A DNA stretch of 64,000 bases, taken from assembly GCF_016937655.1 (NCBI RefSeq), contig NZ_JAFHKL010000010.1, positions 161,526-225,525 of the forward strand, read 5' to 3'. Position numbers and translations under genes: made by a program. This stretch comes from Chromobacterium alkanivorans (GTDB lineage Bacteria; Pseudomonadota; Gammaproteobacteria; Burkholderiales; Chromobacteriaceae). Below the pieces are notes generated by a model. The model did not search any database and was not told the DNA's origin. It was given only the letters and a program-made list of their open reading frames with translations. Shown piece after piece: positions 1-9,272 of this stretch (within the stretch, counting starts at the first letter, position 1; each line of letters opens with the position of its first letter).

Positions 1-1
1 C

Positions 2-1547
2 ATGGGGCTGGCCGCTTACCGCTTTGTGTTCGCCGACCCCGATTTCTGGTCCGCGCTCGGCAACTCGCTGGTGATCGCCGCCGGCATGGCCTTGATCGCC
101 ATCCCGCTGGGCGGCGTGCTGGCGTTTGTGATGGCGCGCACCGATTTGCCCGGCCGGCGCTGGCTGGAGCCCTTGCTGCTGACGCCGGTGTTCGTGTCGC
201 CGATGGTGCTGGCTTTCGGCTATGTGGTGGCGGCCGGTCCGGTGGGCTTTTACTCCTTGTGGTTCAAGCAGTGGTTCGGCGTGGAAGAGGTGCCTTGGAA
301 TATTTATTCCCTGCTCAGCATCGCGGTGGTGGCGGGCCTGACCCATGTGCCGCATGTCTATCTGTACGCGTCGGCGGCGCTGCGCAATCTGGGTTCGGAC
401 GTTGAGGAGGCGGCGCGGGTGGCCGGCGCCAGCCCCTTCCGCGTGGCGCGCGACGTCAGCTTGCCCATGGTGATGCCATCGATGCTGTTCGCCGGCGTGC
501 TGGTGGTGTTCCTCGGTTTCGAGGTGTTCGGTCTGCCGCTGGTGCTGGGCGATCCGGAAGGGCATCTGGTGTTGGCCACCTATCTGTACAAGCTGACCAA
601 TAAACTGGGGGTGCCGTCCTATCACCTGATGGCGGCGGTGGCGGTATGTCTGATCGCGATCACCTTTCCGCTGGTCTTGTTGCAGCGCCGGCTGTTGCGC
701 AGCGCCCAGCGTTTCGTCGCGCTCAAGGGCAAGGCCGGCCGCCAGCACCCCTTGTCGCTGGGGCCGTGGCGCTATCTGGCCTTGGCCATCGTGCTGCTGT
801 GGCTGTTCCTCACCGTGGTGGTGCCGATTTCCAGCATCGCGCTGCGTTCCGTGGTCAGCCACTGGGGCGAGGGCGTGTCCTTGCTGGAAACGCTGACGCT
901 GGATCATTACGCGCTGGTGTTCGAGGAGGACAACATCGTCCGCGCCATCGTCAACACCCTGGGCGTCGGCATCATAGGCGGCGCGCTGGCGGTGGGCTTC
1001 TACACCCTGGTCGGTTTCGCCGGCCACCGCCGCCACGATTGGGGCGCGCGTCTGCTGGACTATCTGGTGCTGTTGCCGCGCGCCGTGCCGGGCATCCTGG
1101 CGGGTCTGGCCTTCCTGTGGGTGTTCCTGTTCGTGCCCGGCTTGCAGGGCGCCAAGAACAGCATGCTGTCGATCTGGCTGGCCTACACCGTGGTCTGGCT
1201 GGCCTACGGCATGCGCCTGGTGCAGAGCGCCTTGCTGCAGGTGGGGCCGGAGCTGGAGGAGGCCGCCCGCACCGCGGGGGCCAGCCAGCGGCGGACCAGC
1301 CTGGACGTGACGCTGCCCTTGATCCGTTTCGGCCTGCTGTCCAGCTGGCTGCTGATCTTCATGATTTTCGAGCGGGAGTATTCGACCGCGGTGTATTTGC
1401 TGTCGCCGGGCACCGAGGTGATCGGTTCCCTGCTGGTGTCCCTGTGGGCCACCGGCGCGGTGGACCAGGTGGCGGCGCTGTCTGTGATCAATATCTTGAT
1501 GGTGGGCGCCGGCTTGGCGCTGGCCTTGCGTCTGGGAGTAAAACTTC

Positions 1548-1555
<8 letters not shown>
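2..1555 (+). CDS. ABC transporter permease, Fe3+ (FbpB/AfuB) type, 5'-truncated
   Basis: Inner-membrane permease with two fused BPD_transp_1 halves, the usual layout of ferric-iron (FbpB) permeases. Two EAA loops are visible, EEAARVAGASPFRVARDVSLP near residue 135 and EEAARTAGASQRRTSLDVTLP near residue 420, each a contact point for the ATPase that follows. About 11 hydrophobic segments are seen. The reading frame is already in conserved family sequence (FADPDFWSALGNS) at its first codons, so the ATG at position 2 is probably internal and the true start, with another membrane helix, lies before the window. It overlaps the ATPase gene by 8 bases, so the two are translationally coupled. The binding protein gene would be expected just upstream. 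Thiamine or other substrates of this permease family are less likely but not excluded. Confidence 0.85.
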
Positions 1556-2618
<1,063 letters not shown>

Positions 2619-2644
2619 GGGTGTTGCGGTAGTCGTTAGGTCGG

Positions 2645-2670
2645 GGGCAAGCCAAGCTTGCCCTTTTTTT
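2645..2670 (+). terminator. Intrinsic terminator of the iron ABC operon
   Basis: Eight-base-pair stem GGGCAAGC / GCTTGCCC with a CAA loop, followed directly by seven T. It follows the ATPase stop codon by 27 bases. Confidence 0.9.
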
Positions 2671-3022
2671 GCGCCCGCATGCAGGGGAAGGCCGGGAGGG
2701 CGCATCCTGCAACTTGGGGCGAAGAGCCTATTCTATGTCCGCTGCGCTGTGGCGGGATGGGGCTAGGGCGTTGAGCTCGTCGTCAAGAATGTCCGTGCGT
2801 TGTGTGTGCCTCTTCTTCCGCCGCAAAGTTTGGCGGCGCTTTTGCTTATGAGGCTTTGGGTGGGCTAAAGAGTGGGAGCAAGCATTGTTCCACATGGTGT
2901 AATGGATGCGAGGGTGCGCCGCTGCAGCTGTATTCGCGTTGATCTTCTTATGTTTTTCCCGAGGCTGTCTCCACTTTGCCGGATGCAGGTGTGTGGGCGG
3001 CTGGGGCGCTTTTGAAGCAATG
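2671..3022. other. Intergenic stretch with no recognisable gene
   Basis: About 350 bases between two terminators. Short open frames here have no recognisable protein and no good ribosome binding site. One weak hairpin (CGCCGC / GCGGCG, 2819-2838) is followed by a short interrupted T run. I see nothing else. Confidence 0.5.
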
Positions 3023-3050
3023 AAAAAGGCCCGCTTGCGCGGGCCTTTTT
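3023..3050 (-). terminator. Porin gene terminator
   Basis: Perfect palindrome AAAAAGGCCCGC-TTGC-GCGGGCCTTTTT. It lies 39 bases past the porin stop codon and reads as a rho-independent terminator on the minus strand. It is symmetrical, so it would also stop plus-strand readthrough. Confidence 0.9.
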
Positions 3051-3088
3051 CTCATTCTGTTCGTGGGTTCTTGCGTCGAACCGACAAA

Positions 3089-4174
3089 TTAGAATGCGTG
3101 GATCATGTTCAGGCCGAAAGCCTTCAGATCCTTGTTGGCGTTGTTCACGCCGCCTTTAACGTCGATCTGGCCGTATTGCGCGCCGAAGGTGGTGCGCTTG
3201 GAGATCGCGTAGTCAACGCCCAGCACGTACTGGTTGTAGCCGCTGTCGTTCACTTTAGCGCCGCCGATTTCAACCTTGTCGCCGCGGGCGTAGGTGAATT
3301 TCGGGGTGAAAGCGCCGATGGTGTAAGCCGCGGTCAGAGCGTATTCGCGGGTCTTGACGTCTTTGGTCAGGTCAACGTTGGTCAGGTCCAGGCCTTTGCT
3401 AACCAGATCGTACCAAGTGGAGCCTTTAACTACGTCCAGGCCGCCTTTTTCTTGTTGGTAGCCGAAAGCAACCAGCAGGTTGTTGGCGTTGTAGCCAACT
3501 TCCAGGCGATGCTTGTCGTTACGACGGGAGTTAACGCTGTCGATGATGGCGGTGCCTTCGCGCTGGAAGCTGTACTTGCCGAAGAAGCCGCTGTTTTCGT
3601 AGCCCAGACCCAGGTTGTAAACTTCGCGGTCGGATTGAACTTTGCCAGTGATTGCGTCAGCAGTGCCAGCTTTGTTCTCTTTGGTGCCGTATTGCAGAGC
3701 GGCGCTGAAGCCAGCGATGCTCGGCAGGTCGTAGCGTACGGAGTTCTTCAGGCGGTTGCCGTCACGGGTGAAGATGCCCAGACCCAGTGCGTCGTTGCGG
3801 TATTCCCAGCTGTCGACGATGCCCATATCGCTGTCCATGAAGTTGGACACGTTGCCCAGGCGCAGAGTGCCCAGGTCGCTTTGCAGGCCGATGAAGGAGT
3901 TGCGGTTGGCGAAAGTGCCGCTGCCGGAACCGGTACGGGTTTGGCCGTCGATGCCAAAGCCGGTTTCAACTTGCCAGATAGCTTTCAGACCGTTGCCCAG
4001 GTCTTCCTTGCCTTTGAAGCCGATACGGGAACCCAGGTCGTCGATGTTGGTTTGCTTGGTGGAACCATTGTCAACGTATTCAACGCCGCCTTTGATTTTG
4101 CCGTAGATGGTCACGTCAGCGAAAGCTGCAGCCGGCAGAGTAGCTACCAGCAGGGCGATCAGACTCTTTTTCAT
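3089..4174 (-). CDS. Outer membrane porin, Neisseria/beta-proteobacterial trimeric type
   Basis: 361-residue outer membrane general porin. It has a clear signal peptide (MKKSLIALLVATLPAAAFA, cleavage before DVTIYGK), an N-terminal strand VTIYGKIKGGVEYVD typical of Gram-negative porins (Porin_4 group), alternating beta-strand sequence throughout, and a C-terminal phenylalanine (NMIHAF) as required for Bam insertion. I start at the ATG at 4174, two codons inside a possible TTG, because an AGGA motif lies about 10 bases upstream. Codon choice differs from most neighbours, with fewer GC-rich third positions, as expected for a very highly expressed protein. The long AT-rich leader region, an inverted repeat at 4272-4287 and a candidate sRNA gene 290 bases upstream suggest dense regulation. 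Confidence 0.93.
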   Translation of the reverse strand: MKKSLIALLVATLPAAAFADVTIYGKIKGGVEYVDNGSTKQTNIDDLGSRIGFKGKEDLGNGLKAIWQVETGFGIDGQTRTGSGSGTFANRNSFIGLQSDLGTLRLGNVSNFMDSDMGIVDSWEYRNDALGLGIFTRDGNRLKNSVRYDLPSIAGFSAALQYGTKENKAGTADAITGKVQSDREVYNLGLGYENSGFFGKYSFQREGTAIIDSVNSRRNDKHRLEVGYNANNLLVAFGYQQEKGGLDVVKGSTWYDLVSKGLDLTNVDLTKDVKTREYALTAAYTIGAFTPKFTYARGDKVEIGGAKVNDSGYNQYVLGVDYAISKRTTFGAQYGQIDVKGGVNNANKDLKAFGLNMIHAF

Positions 4175-4271
4175 GGTCAAGTCATCCTTTTATATGGGTT
4201 TAGGAATGTGAGCAAATGCTATTGGCTAAGTTGTTTAAATGCAACTTTTCGGTAAACGCTGTGTTGCAAAT

Positions 4272-4287
4272 CAACAACCAATTGTTG
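4272..4287. promoter_or_regulatory. Inverted repeat upstream of porin
   Basis: CAACAA-CCAA-TTGTTG, a perfect 6-bp inverted repeat about 100 bases upstream of the porin start in an AT-rich control region. A possible operator; no regulator is assigned. Confidence 0.35.
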
Positions 4288-4461
4288 CTTTGTATGTGTG
4301 GTTTTACATGCGAATGTCTGCATAAGCCAATGAAGCAAATGGGGAAATTATGAAATTCACTCATTGGCGATCACTGTTGTAAAAAAACACTATCAAGCGG
4401 AAAGCGTGATGACAGGAGGGTATGCCGGGGTTTGGACGAGAGGAGAGCAGTGTGTGGCGTG

Positions 4462-4492
4462 AAAAAAAATGAGCCCGCGGAAGGCGGGCTCA
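4462..4492 (-). terminator. Terminator of the candidate sRNA
   Basis: GC-rich stem (4471-4478 with 4484-4491, loop GGAAG, extended by one T-A pair) followed on the minus strand by eight T. No annotated gene precedes it on that strand. Confidence 0.9.
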
Positions 4493-4554
4493 AAAATCAA
4501 CGTGACTTGAAGAGAATTCACGATGCTGCAAGAAGCACATCAAAATGAATTCGT
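4462..4554 (-). ncRNA. Candidate trans-acting small RNA, about 93 nt
   Basis: A complete minus-strand transcription unit without an open frame. A near-consensus sigma-70 promoter (4561-4589) predicts a start at 4554-4556. A strong terminator (stem GAGCCCGC/GCGGGCTC, loop 4479-4483, eight U) predicts the 3' end at 4462. Between them an outer stem GAATTCA/TGAATTC encloses an inner hairpin GATGTGC-TTCTT-GCAGCATC with one bulge. The unit lies between the porin and metY genes and no coding gene can use the terminator. Size, stem-loop plus U-rich tail and an unpaired segment between hairpins are those of Hfq-type sRNAs. Target and function are unknown; the porin mRNA is an obvious first guess. Confidence 0.7.
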
Positions 4555-4560
4555 ATCTGA

Positions 4561-4589
4561 ATCATAATAGAAAGCATTGGCTATGTAAA
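4561..4589 (-). promoter_or_regulatory. Sigma-70 promoter of the candidate sRNA
   Basis: On the minus strand: TTTACA (4584-4589), 17-bp spacer, TATGAT (4561-4566). Each hexamer matches the consensus at five of six positions with ideal spacing. Confidence 0.75.
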
Positions 4590-4852
4590 TAGCTTGAGGT
4601 CCGACGTTTTTACGCATCGCTGTGATTTCGTGTGTGAGTGGCAACTCCTTGTTTGTAAAAACATAATTTGATTTGTTTGGTCTGGTTGATGATCAATGTC
4701 TCGGCTATTGTCTGTGCTCGCTTCCGCATAGATTGTTTGGTTTGGCGGTTTTAGGTTTCGCTTCTTTTGTTGGTTTCGGTTCCCGGTTAAGGTAGGCGGG
4801 TGGCATAGGCGGACGCCGCGCGACTCACTCTATAGAAGGAAGGACTGACGAG
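4590..4852. other. Intergenic region upstream of metY
   Basis: GT-rich, gene-free stretch between the sRNA promoter and metY. I see no SAM riboswitch or other known leader. TATAGA at 4831-4836 lacks a good -35 partner, so the metY promoter is not assigned. Confidence 0.4.
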
Positions 4853-6130
4853 ATGAAACTGGAAACCCTGGCGGTGCATGCCGGCTATGCGCCGGATCCG
4901 ACAACCAAGGCGGTGGCGGTGCCTTTGTACCAAACCACCAGCTACGCTTTCGACAGCACCCAGCACGGCGCGGATCTGTTCGATCTCAAGGTGCAGGGCA
5001 ATATCTACACCCGCATCATGAACCCGACCACCGACGTGTTGGAAAAGCGGGTGGCGGCGCTGGAGGGCGGGATTGGCGCCTTGGCGGTGGCTTCCGGCAT
5101 GGCGGCGATCGCCTATGCGATACAAACCATCGCCGAGGCCGGCGACAACATCATCGCGACCAGCACCTTGTACGGCGGCACTTATAATCTGTTCGCCCAC
5201 ACCTTGCCGCAACTGGGCATCGAGGTGCGCTTCGTCGACTATCGCCGGCCGGAGCAGATCGCGGAGTTGGTGGACGCGCGCACCAAGGCGGTGTTCTGCG
5301 AGTCCATCGGCAATCCGCTGGGCAATGTGGTCGATTTCGCCGCCTTCGCCGAGCAGGCGCATCGTCATGGTCTGCCCCTGATCGTCGACAACACGGTGCC
5401 GTCTCCTTATCTATGCCGGCCGTTCGAGCACGGCGCCGATATCGTGGTGCACAGCCTGACCAAGTATCTGGGCGGGCACGGCAACAGCATAGGCGGCGCC
5501 ATCGTCGACAGCGGCCGCTTTCCCTGGGCGGAGCACGCCGAGCGCTTCGCGCGCTTGAACACGCCGGACGTCAGCTATCACGGCGTCAACTATGTGGAGG
5601 CGCTGGGCGCGGCGGCTTATATCGCGCGGGCGCGGGTGGTGCCCTTGCGCAATATGGGCGCGGCGCTGGCGCCGTTCAACGCCTTTCTGATCTTGCAGGG
5701 GATTGAAACGCTGGCGCTGCGCATGGACCGCATCTGCGCCAACGCGCTGCAAGTGGCCGCGCATCTGCGGGCTCATCCGGCGGTGGAGTGGGTCGAGTAC
5801 GCCGGGCTGGAGGATCACCCGGACCACGGGCTGGTGCGGCGTTACTTCGGCGGCAAGGCTTCCGGCGTACTGTCCTTCGGTATCCGCGGCGGCGCGGCCG
5901 CCGGCGGGCGTTTCATCGACGCCTTGCAACTGGTGACCCGGCTGGTGAATATCGGCGACGCCAAGTCGCTGGCCTGCCACCCGGCCACCACCACCCATCG
6001 CCAGTTGTCGGCCGAAGAGCAATTGCGCGCCGGGGTGCGGCCGGAAATGGTGCGTTTGTCGATAGGCATCGAACACATCGACGACATCCTGGCCGATGTC
6101 GACCAGGCGCTGGCGGCTGCCGCGTCTTAA
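4853..6130 (+). CDS. metY: O-acetylhomoserine aminocarboxypropyltransferase (sulfhydrylase)
   Basis: PLP enzyme that makes homocysteine from O-acetylhomoserine and sulfide in methionine synthesis; cytoplasmic. The 425-residue length and the Cys/Met-metabolism PLP fold fit MetY rather than the roughly 390-residue cystathionine enzymes. The PLP lysine is K204 in HSLTKYLGGHG, with VDNTVPSPYLCRP before it and YTRIMNPT near residue 52. An AGGAAGGA Shine-Dalgarno lies 10 bases before the ATG. With cbs and cgl at 35-37.6 kb the genome can move sulfur both into homocysteine directly and from homocysteine back to cysteine. A dispersed repeat begins 8 bases after the stop codon. Confidence 0.92.
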   Translation: MKLETLAVHAGYAPDPTTKAVAVPLYQTTSYAFDSTQHGADLFDLKVQGNIYTRIMNPTTDVLEKRVAALEGGIGALAVASGMAAIAYAIQTIAEAGDNIIATSTLYGGTYNLFAHTLPQLGIEVRFVDYRRPEQIAELVDARTKAVFCESIGNPLGNVVDFAAFAEQAHRHGLPLIVDNTVPSPYLCRPFEHGADIVVHSLTKYLGGHGNSIGGAIVDSGRFPWAEHAERFARLNTPDVSYHGVNYVEALGAAAYIARARVVPLRNMGAALAPFNAFLILQGIETLALRMDRICANALQVAAHLRAHPAVEWVEYAGLEDHPDHGLVRRYFGGKASGVLSFGIRGGAAAGGRFIDALQLVTRLVNIGDAKSLACHPATTTHRQLSAEEQLRAGVRPEMVRLSIGIEHIDDILADVDQALAAAAS

Positions 6131-6138
6131 GCCTTTGT

Positions 6139-6250
6139 GGGAACTTGCTTACGATTGAGAAAGAGGAATGCGCTGAGGATGCATGAGCATTGCGACGCCG
6201 TGCTCGCCGTGCCGCGCCTCAGGAGGCGAAGCAGATCGTGAACAGGTTCT
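6139..6250. repeat. Dispersed stop-codon-associated repeat, copy A
   Basis: About 112 bp. The right end GATCGTGAACAGGTTCT matches the ends of copies D and E. The left end GGAACTTGCTTACGATT is a degenerate inverted version. The inner arm ATGC...GCAT occupies the place where copies C and E have ATGTAC...GTACAT. The last T is the first base of TCA, the complement of the TGA stop of the BLUF gene. Confidence 0.75.
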
Positions 6251-6702
6251 CAGCCGCGGCGCAGCACTTGCGGATTCATGCCGTTGGGCAGGTGGTGGTG
6301 CCATTTGCCGTCGAGAAAGCTTTGGATTACTTGCTGGACCTTGCCGTGCAGGGTCCAGCCGGCGTCTCGGGCGATGGCGGCCGCGGACAGCGGCTTGCCG
6401 TCGGCTTGAGGCGTAGGGGCCAGGTATTCCAGCGGGTGGTTCGCCAGCATAGGGTGGTCGATTTCCTCGCGCGACAACAAGGTCAGCTGATGGTGCAGCG
6501 GGTCGCGCGCGATGCGTTGATAGAGCGCGTCGATGATGTCTTCCGGGCCTTCCAGGATTTGCAGGAAGTCGTCGTTCAGCATCAGCAGCACGCTGACGAC
6601 GCCCTGGCTGCGGTTGTGGTCGCGGAAACGACGGATGCGGTTTTGCATGGTCTCGGCGGAAACCGGGTGTTGGGCTGCGCTGCTGTAGATCAGGCGGATC
6701 AT
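6250..6702 (-). CDS. BLUF-domain blue-light sensor protein
   Basis: 150-residue protein, mostly a BLUF (FAD-binding blue-light) domain. Visible landmarks are the strand LIYSS with Tyr6, Asn30, and LLMLNDDFLQILEGP with Gln48; these correspond to the Tyr/Asn/Gln of the flavin hydrogen-bond network. In the usual W-x-M segment it reads HPM (His83, Met85), so the semi-conserved Trp is replaced. About 60 further residues, some from the cap helices, follow; no effector domain is present, so it would act by protein-protein contact like short BLUF proteins. An AGGAG motif precedes the start. It is on the same strand as the GIDE/lemA pair, 46 bases downstream. Photoactivity is inferred from the family. 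Confidence 0.8.
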   Translation of the reverse strand: MIRLIYSSAAQHPVSAETMQNRIRRFRDHNRSQGVVSVLLMLNDDFLQILEGPEDIIDALYQRIARDPLHHQLTLLSREEIDHPMLANHPLEYLAPTPQADGKPLSAAAIARDAGWTLHGKVQQVIQSFLDGKWHHHLPNGMNPQVLRRG

Positions 6703-6748
6703 GTGCGCTCCTGCCGCGTGGCGAGTGCTCTTGTTTCAGTATAGCGGT

Positions 6749-7678
6749 TCAGAACCGCGTCAGCTTGAGCCAAGCCAAGGCGCAGGCGAGCGCCACGGCG
6801 GCGTGCAGCCAGGCGCGGCGGCGGAACAGTCGGGCGCTCTGCTGCGGCGACAGGGTGGTGATGATCAAGGGCCCGCCTTGGTCGTCGCCCTGCAGCAAGA
6901 GGGAGGCGGGCTGTCGCGCCAGCTCCTGCTGCAGGGCGAGGACTTCGCCTTGCGCCGCGGCGCGCGCCAGCGACCACTCTTGCTCGCTGAGCTGGCCGTC
7001 TCCGTCCAGGTCGAAGCGGCGCAGCAGGTCTTCCTTGTCGTGTTTCCATTCCGCCAGTTTGGCGCCGATGTCCAGGCGCAAGTCCAGAGCGCTGGCGCGG
7101 GGCTCCAGCCGGCGCAGCTGGCCGCGGACATAGATGGCCTCGCCTTCGTCTATCCATTCCTCTATCAGCAGCATGCCGTCCTCGTGCCAGCGGCGCCGGC
7201 GGCGGACGGCTACTTGCGCTGCCTCGGGAAGGATGGTGGCTTCCGCGTCGCCGTCCACCAGCAGGAAGCTGTCGTCGCTGCTGACTTCCGGCGGGTTGGT
7301 GCGGGTCGCCAGCCGGTTGGAGCGTTGCATGGCCCATGTCAGCCAGTCCTCCCAGTCCAGCTTGCCGCGCTCGTCTATGCGCCAGCAGCGGTACCAGGCG
7401 CAGCGCCGGCCGCTTAAGGGGCTGTGGTTGGGCGCGCCCGGATGGCAGCGGGCCTGGCCGCATAATTCGACCTGGCCCAGCGCCGCGCTGGCCAGCCTGG
7501 AGGTGGGCGTGTCCGCTATTTGGCGATAATGGCGGTAATTCAGTCGCCAGCCTATCAGTCCGACCGCGGCGGCGATCAGCAGGCCGTGGCGAGCTTCGCC
7601 GCCAAGGAGCGATGCGGCGACGGCCAACAAATATAGGGCCAGGCCCAGGCCCGGCAGCAGGGGGGACGGCGCCGGCAT
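6749..7678 (-). CDS. GIDE-like membrane protein with EF-hand
   Basis: 309-residue inner membrane protein following lemA by one base. Two hydrophobic helices lie near residues 8-25 and 30-47 and one at the C-terminus (about 288-304). The central part resembles the GIDE domain that accompanies LemA in proteobacteria (SGRRCAWYRCWRID about 89-102, then a basic run). Residues 223-234 form a canonical Ca2+-binding EF-hand loop DLDGDGQLSEQE, with D223, D225, D227 and E234, preceded by a charged helix. The role is unknown; the strict pairing with LemA suggests a shared membrane complex. Calcium binding is inferred from the loop only. Confidence 0.72.
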   Translation of the reverse strand: MPAPSPLLPGLGLALYLLAVAASLLGGEARHGLLIAAAVGLIGWRLNYRHYRQIADTPTSRLASAALGQVELCGQARCHPGAPNHSPLSGRRCAWYRCWRIDERGKLDWEDWLTWAMQRSNRLATRTNPPEVSSDDSFLLVDGDAEATILPEAAQVAVRRRRRWHEDGMLLIEEWIDEGEAIYVRGQLRRLEPRASALDLRLDIGAKLAEWKHDKEDLLRRFDLDGDGQLSEQEWSLARAAAQGEVLALQQELARQPASLLLQGDDQGGPLIITTLSPQQSARLFRRRAWLHAAVALACALAWLKLTRF

Positions 7679-7679
7679 G

Positions 7680-8252
7680 TCAGTGGCGCGCGAACAGCGC
7701 TTTCATGTCTACGTCGCGGGTTTCCGCGGCGGCGAAGCGCAGCGGCCGGGCCGGCGGGAAGTGGAACAGGCGGGCCAGCAGCACATCGGGGAACTGTTCG
7801 ATGCGGGCGTTGTGGAGTTTGACCGCCTCGTTGTACAGTTCGCGGCGATCGGCCAGCGCTTCTTCCAGCTGGCTGATGCGCGCGCTCAGTTGAGAGAATT
7901 GCTGATCGGCCTGCAGCGCCGGATAGGCCTCGGCCACCGCGTACAGCTGAGTGATCAGGCCGTGCAAGCGACCTTCCGCGGCGCCTAGGGCTTCCGGGTC
8001 GCGCGCGCGGGCGGAGTCGGCCACCGCGCCGCGGGCGGCCATCACTTGGCTCAGGGTTTCCTGTTCGAACTGGGCGTATTGCCGGCACACCTCGACCAGC
8101 TTGGGCAGTTCGTCGTGGCGCTGCTTGAGGATGACGTCGATATTGGCCCAGCTTTGCGTCAACTGGTGCTTCAAATTGACCAGCGCGTTGTAAAGCGTGA
8201 TCAGGTAGAGAAAGACGACGGCGATGACGCCGAGAAAAACGGCGAGCTGCAT
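7680..8252 (-). CDS. lemA: LemA family protein
   Basis: 190-residue LemA protein: one N-terminal membrane anchor (LAVFLGVIAVVFLYLI), then YNALVNLKHQLTQSWANIDV, the family signature, followed by long helices (KLVEVCRQYAQFEQETL, FSQLSARISQLEEALADRRE) and the conserved YNEAVKLHNARIEQFPD. LemA proteins form a four-helix cytoplasmic or periplasmic bundle of unclear function. I place the start at the ATG at 8252 because GGAGAG lies 8 bases upstream; a much longer reading frame continues upstream only as antisense of the DUF2520 gene. The stop is one base before the start of the GIDE-like gene, so the two form an operon. Confidence 0.88.
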   Translation of the reverse strand: MQLAVFLGVIAVVFLYLITLYNALVNLKHQLTQSWANIDVILKQRHDELPKLVEVCRQYAQFEQETLSQVMAARGAVADSARARDPEALGAAEGRLHGLITQLYAVAEAYPALQADQQFSQLSARISQLEEALADRRELYNEAVKLHNARIEQFPDVLLARLFHFPPARPLRFAAAETRDVDMKALFARH

Positions 8253-8381
8253 GATGGGTCTCTCCGGAGGCAGGCGTCGCCGATGCGCGGCGTCCTTGCC
8301 GGCATTATCGTGCAAGGCCGTTTTTTTGTCTGCGCCCGGATTCGACCTCGCGCGGGCGGTTTGGAATTTGCAGGGGGAAGC

Positions 8382-9272
8382 GTGATTCGGATCAACATCA
8401 TAGGCGCGGGGCGTCTGGGCAAGACCTTGGCGGCGCTGGCGCGGCGTTCCGGCCGCTACCGGGTGCAGGACGTGATGACGCGCGGCGCGGATTCCGCCGC
8501 CGCCGCCTGCGCCTTCATCGGCATGGGCCGAGCGGTGACCGAGTGGGCGGATGTGTCCGCCGCCGATCTTTATTTGCTGGCGGTGCCGGACGCGGCGATC
8601 GCCGATTGCGCGCAGCGGCTGGCGGCGGCGAGCGTGCCGGCCGGCGCCGTGGTGTTCCACGCCAGCGGCGTCAGCGGCTCCGAATTGTTGCGGCCGGCGG
8701 CGGCGCGCGGCGCGCACATCGGCAGCCTGCATCCGGCGTTTTCCTTCGCCGATCCCGCTGTCGCGCTGGAGGGGTTTTCCGACGTGCTGTGCGCGCTGGA
8801 GGGCGACGCCGAGGCGTGCGCCGCTTTGCGAGAGTTGGCGCAGGCCATAGGCGGGCGGCCGTTTGAACTGGCCGACGGCGGCAAGCCGGCCTATCACGCG
8901 GCCTTGTCGGTGGCGTCCAATTATCTGGTGACGCTGACCGCCATTGCGCGGCACTTGGCCAGGCAGGGCGGCGTGCCGGAAGAATTGATTACGCCCTTGC
9001 TGGGCGGCCTGATGCGGCAGACCTTGGAGAACGCGCTGGCCTTGGGGCCGCAAGCGGCCTTGACCGGGCCCATCGCGCGCGGCGACGCGTCGACGGTGGC
9101 GCTGCATCTGCAGGCGTTGGACGACGAGGGCTTGCGCGCCGTCTATCAAGCCTTGGGCCGGCAGACGGCGGCGCTGGCCGGCGAGCGCCTGTCCGAGCCG
9201 GCGCGCCGGCAAGTGCTGAGCGCGTTGGGGGTCGCGGAGGACTCAGGGCCTGTTCAAAGTCTCGCGGGCTAG
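8382..9272 (+). CDS. DUF2520 / Rossmann-like oxidoreductase
   Basis: 296-residue putative NAD(P)-dependent reductase of the Rossmann-like plus DUF2520 family, related to pyrroline-5-carboxylate reductase and 6-phosphogluconate dehydrogenase folds. The N-terminus IRINIIGAGRLGKTLA is a dinucleotide-binding motif. HASGVSGSELL and GSLHPAFSFAD are family signatures, and the C-terminal helical domain begins near YHAALSVASNYLV. The start is the GTG at 8382, with AGGGGGAAG just upstream. The substrate is unknown. The last eight codons and the TAG stop lie inside dispersed repeat copy B, so the C-terminus GPVQSLAG is repeat-derived. Confidence 0.82.
   Translation: MIRINIIGAGRLGKTLAALARRSGRYRVQDVMTRGADSAAAACAFIGMGRAVTEWADVSAADLYLLAVPDAAIADCAQRLAAASVPAGAVVFHASGVSGSELLRPAAARGAHIGSLHPAFSFADPAVALEGFSDVLCALEGDAEACAALRELAQAIGGRPFELADGGKPAYHAALSVASNYLVTLTAIARHLARQGGVPEELITPLLGGLMRQTLENALALGPQAALTGPIARGDASTVALHLQALDDEGLRAVYQALGRQTAALAGERLSEPARRQVLSALGVAEDSGPVQSLAG

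Noticed and set aside
2819..2843. Hairpin CGCCGC/GCGGCG with short T run
   Set aside because: Short stem, interrupted T tract and no gene to terminate; not strong enough for a terminator or sRNA call.
2906..4255. 449-codon open frame on the plus strand across the porin gene
   Set aside because: It is the antisense of a clear porin with signal peptide and terminal Phe; its protein is low-complexity Val/Ala-rich with no family.
8253..9212. N-terminal extension of the lemA frame
   Set aside because: Opposite to the DUF2520 coding region; LemA homology and the ribosome binding site place the start at 8252.
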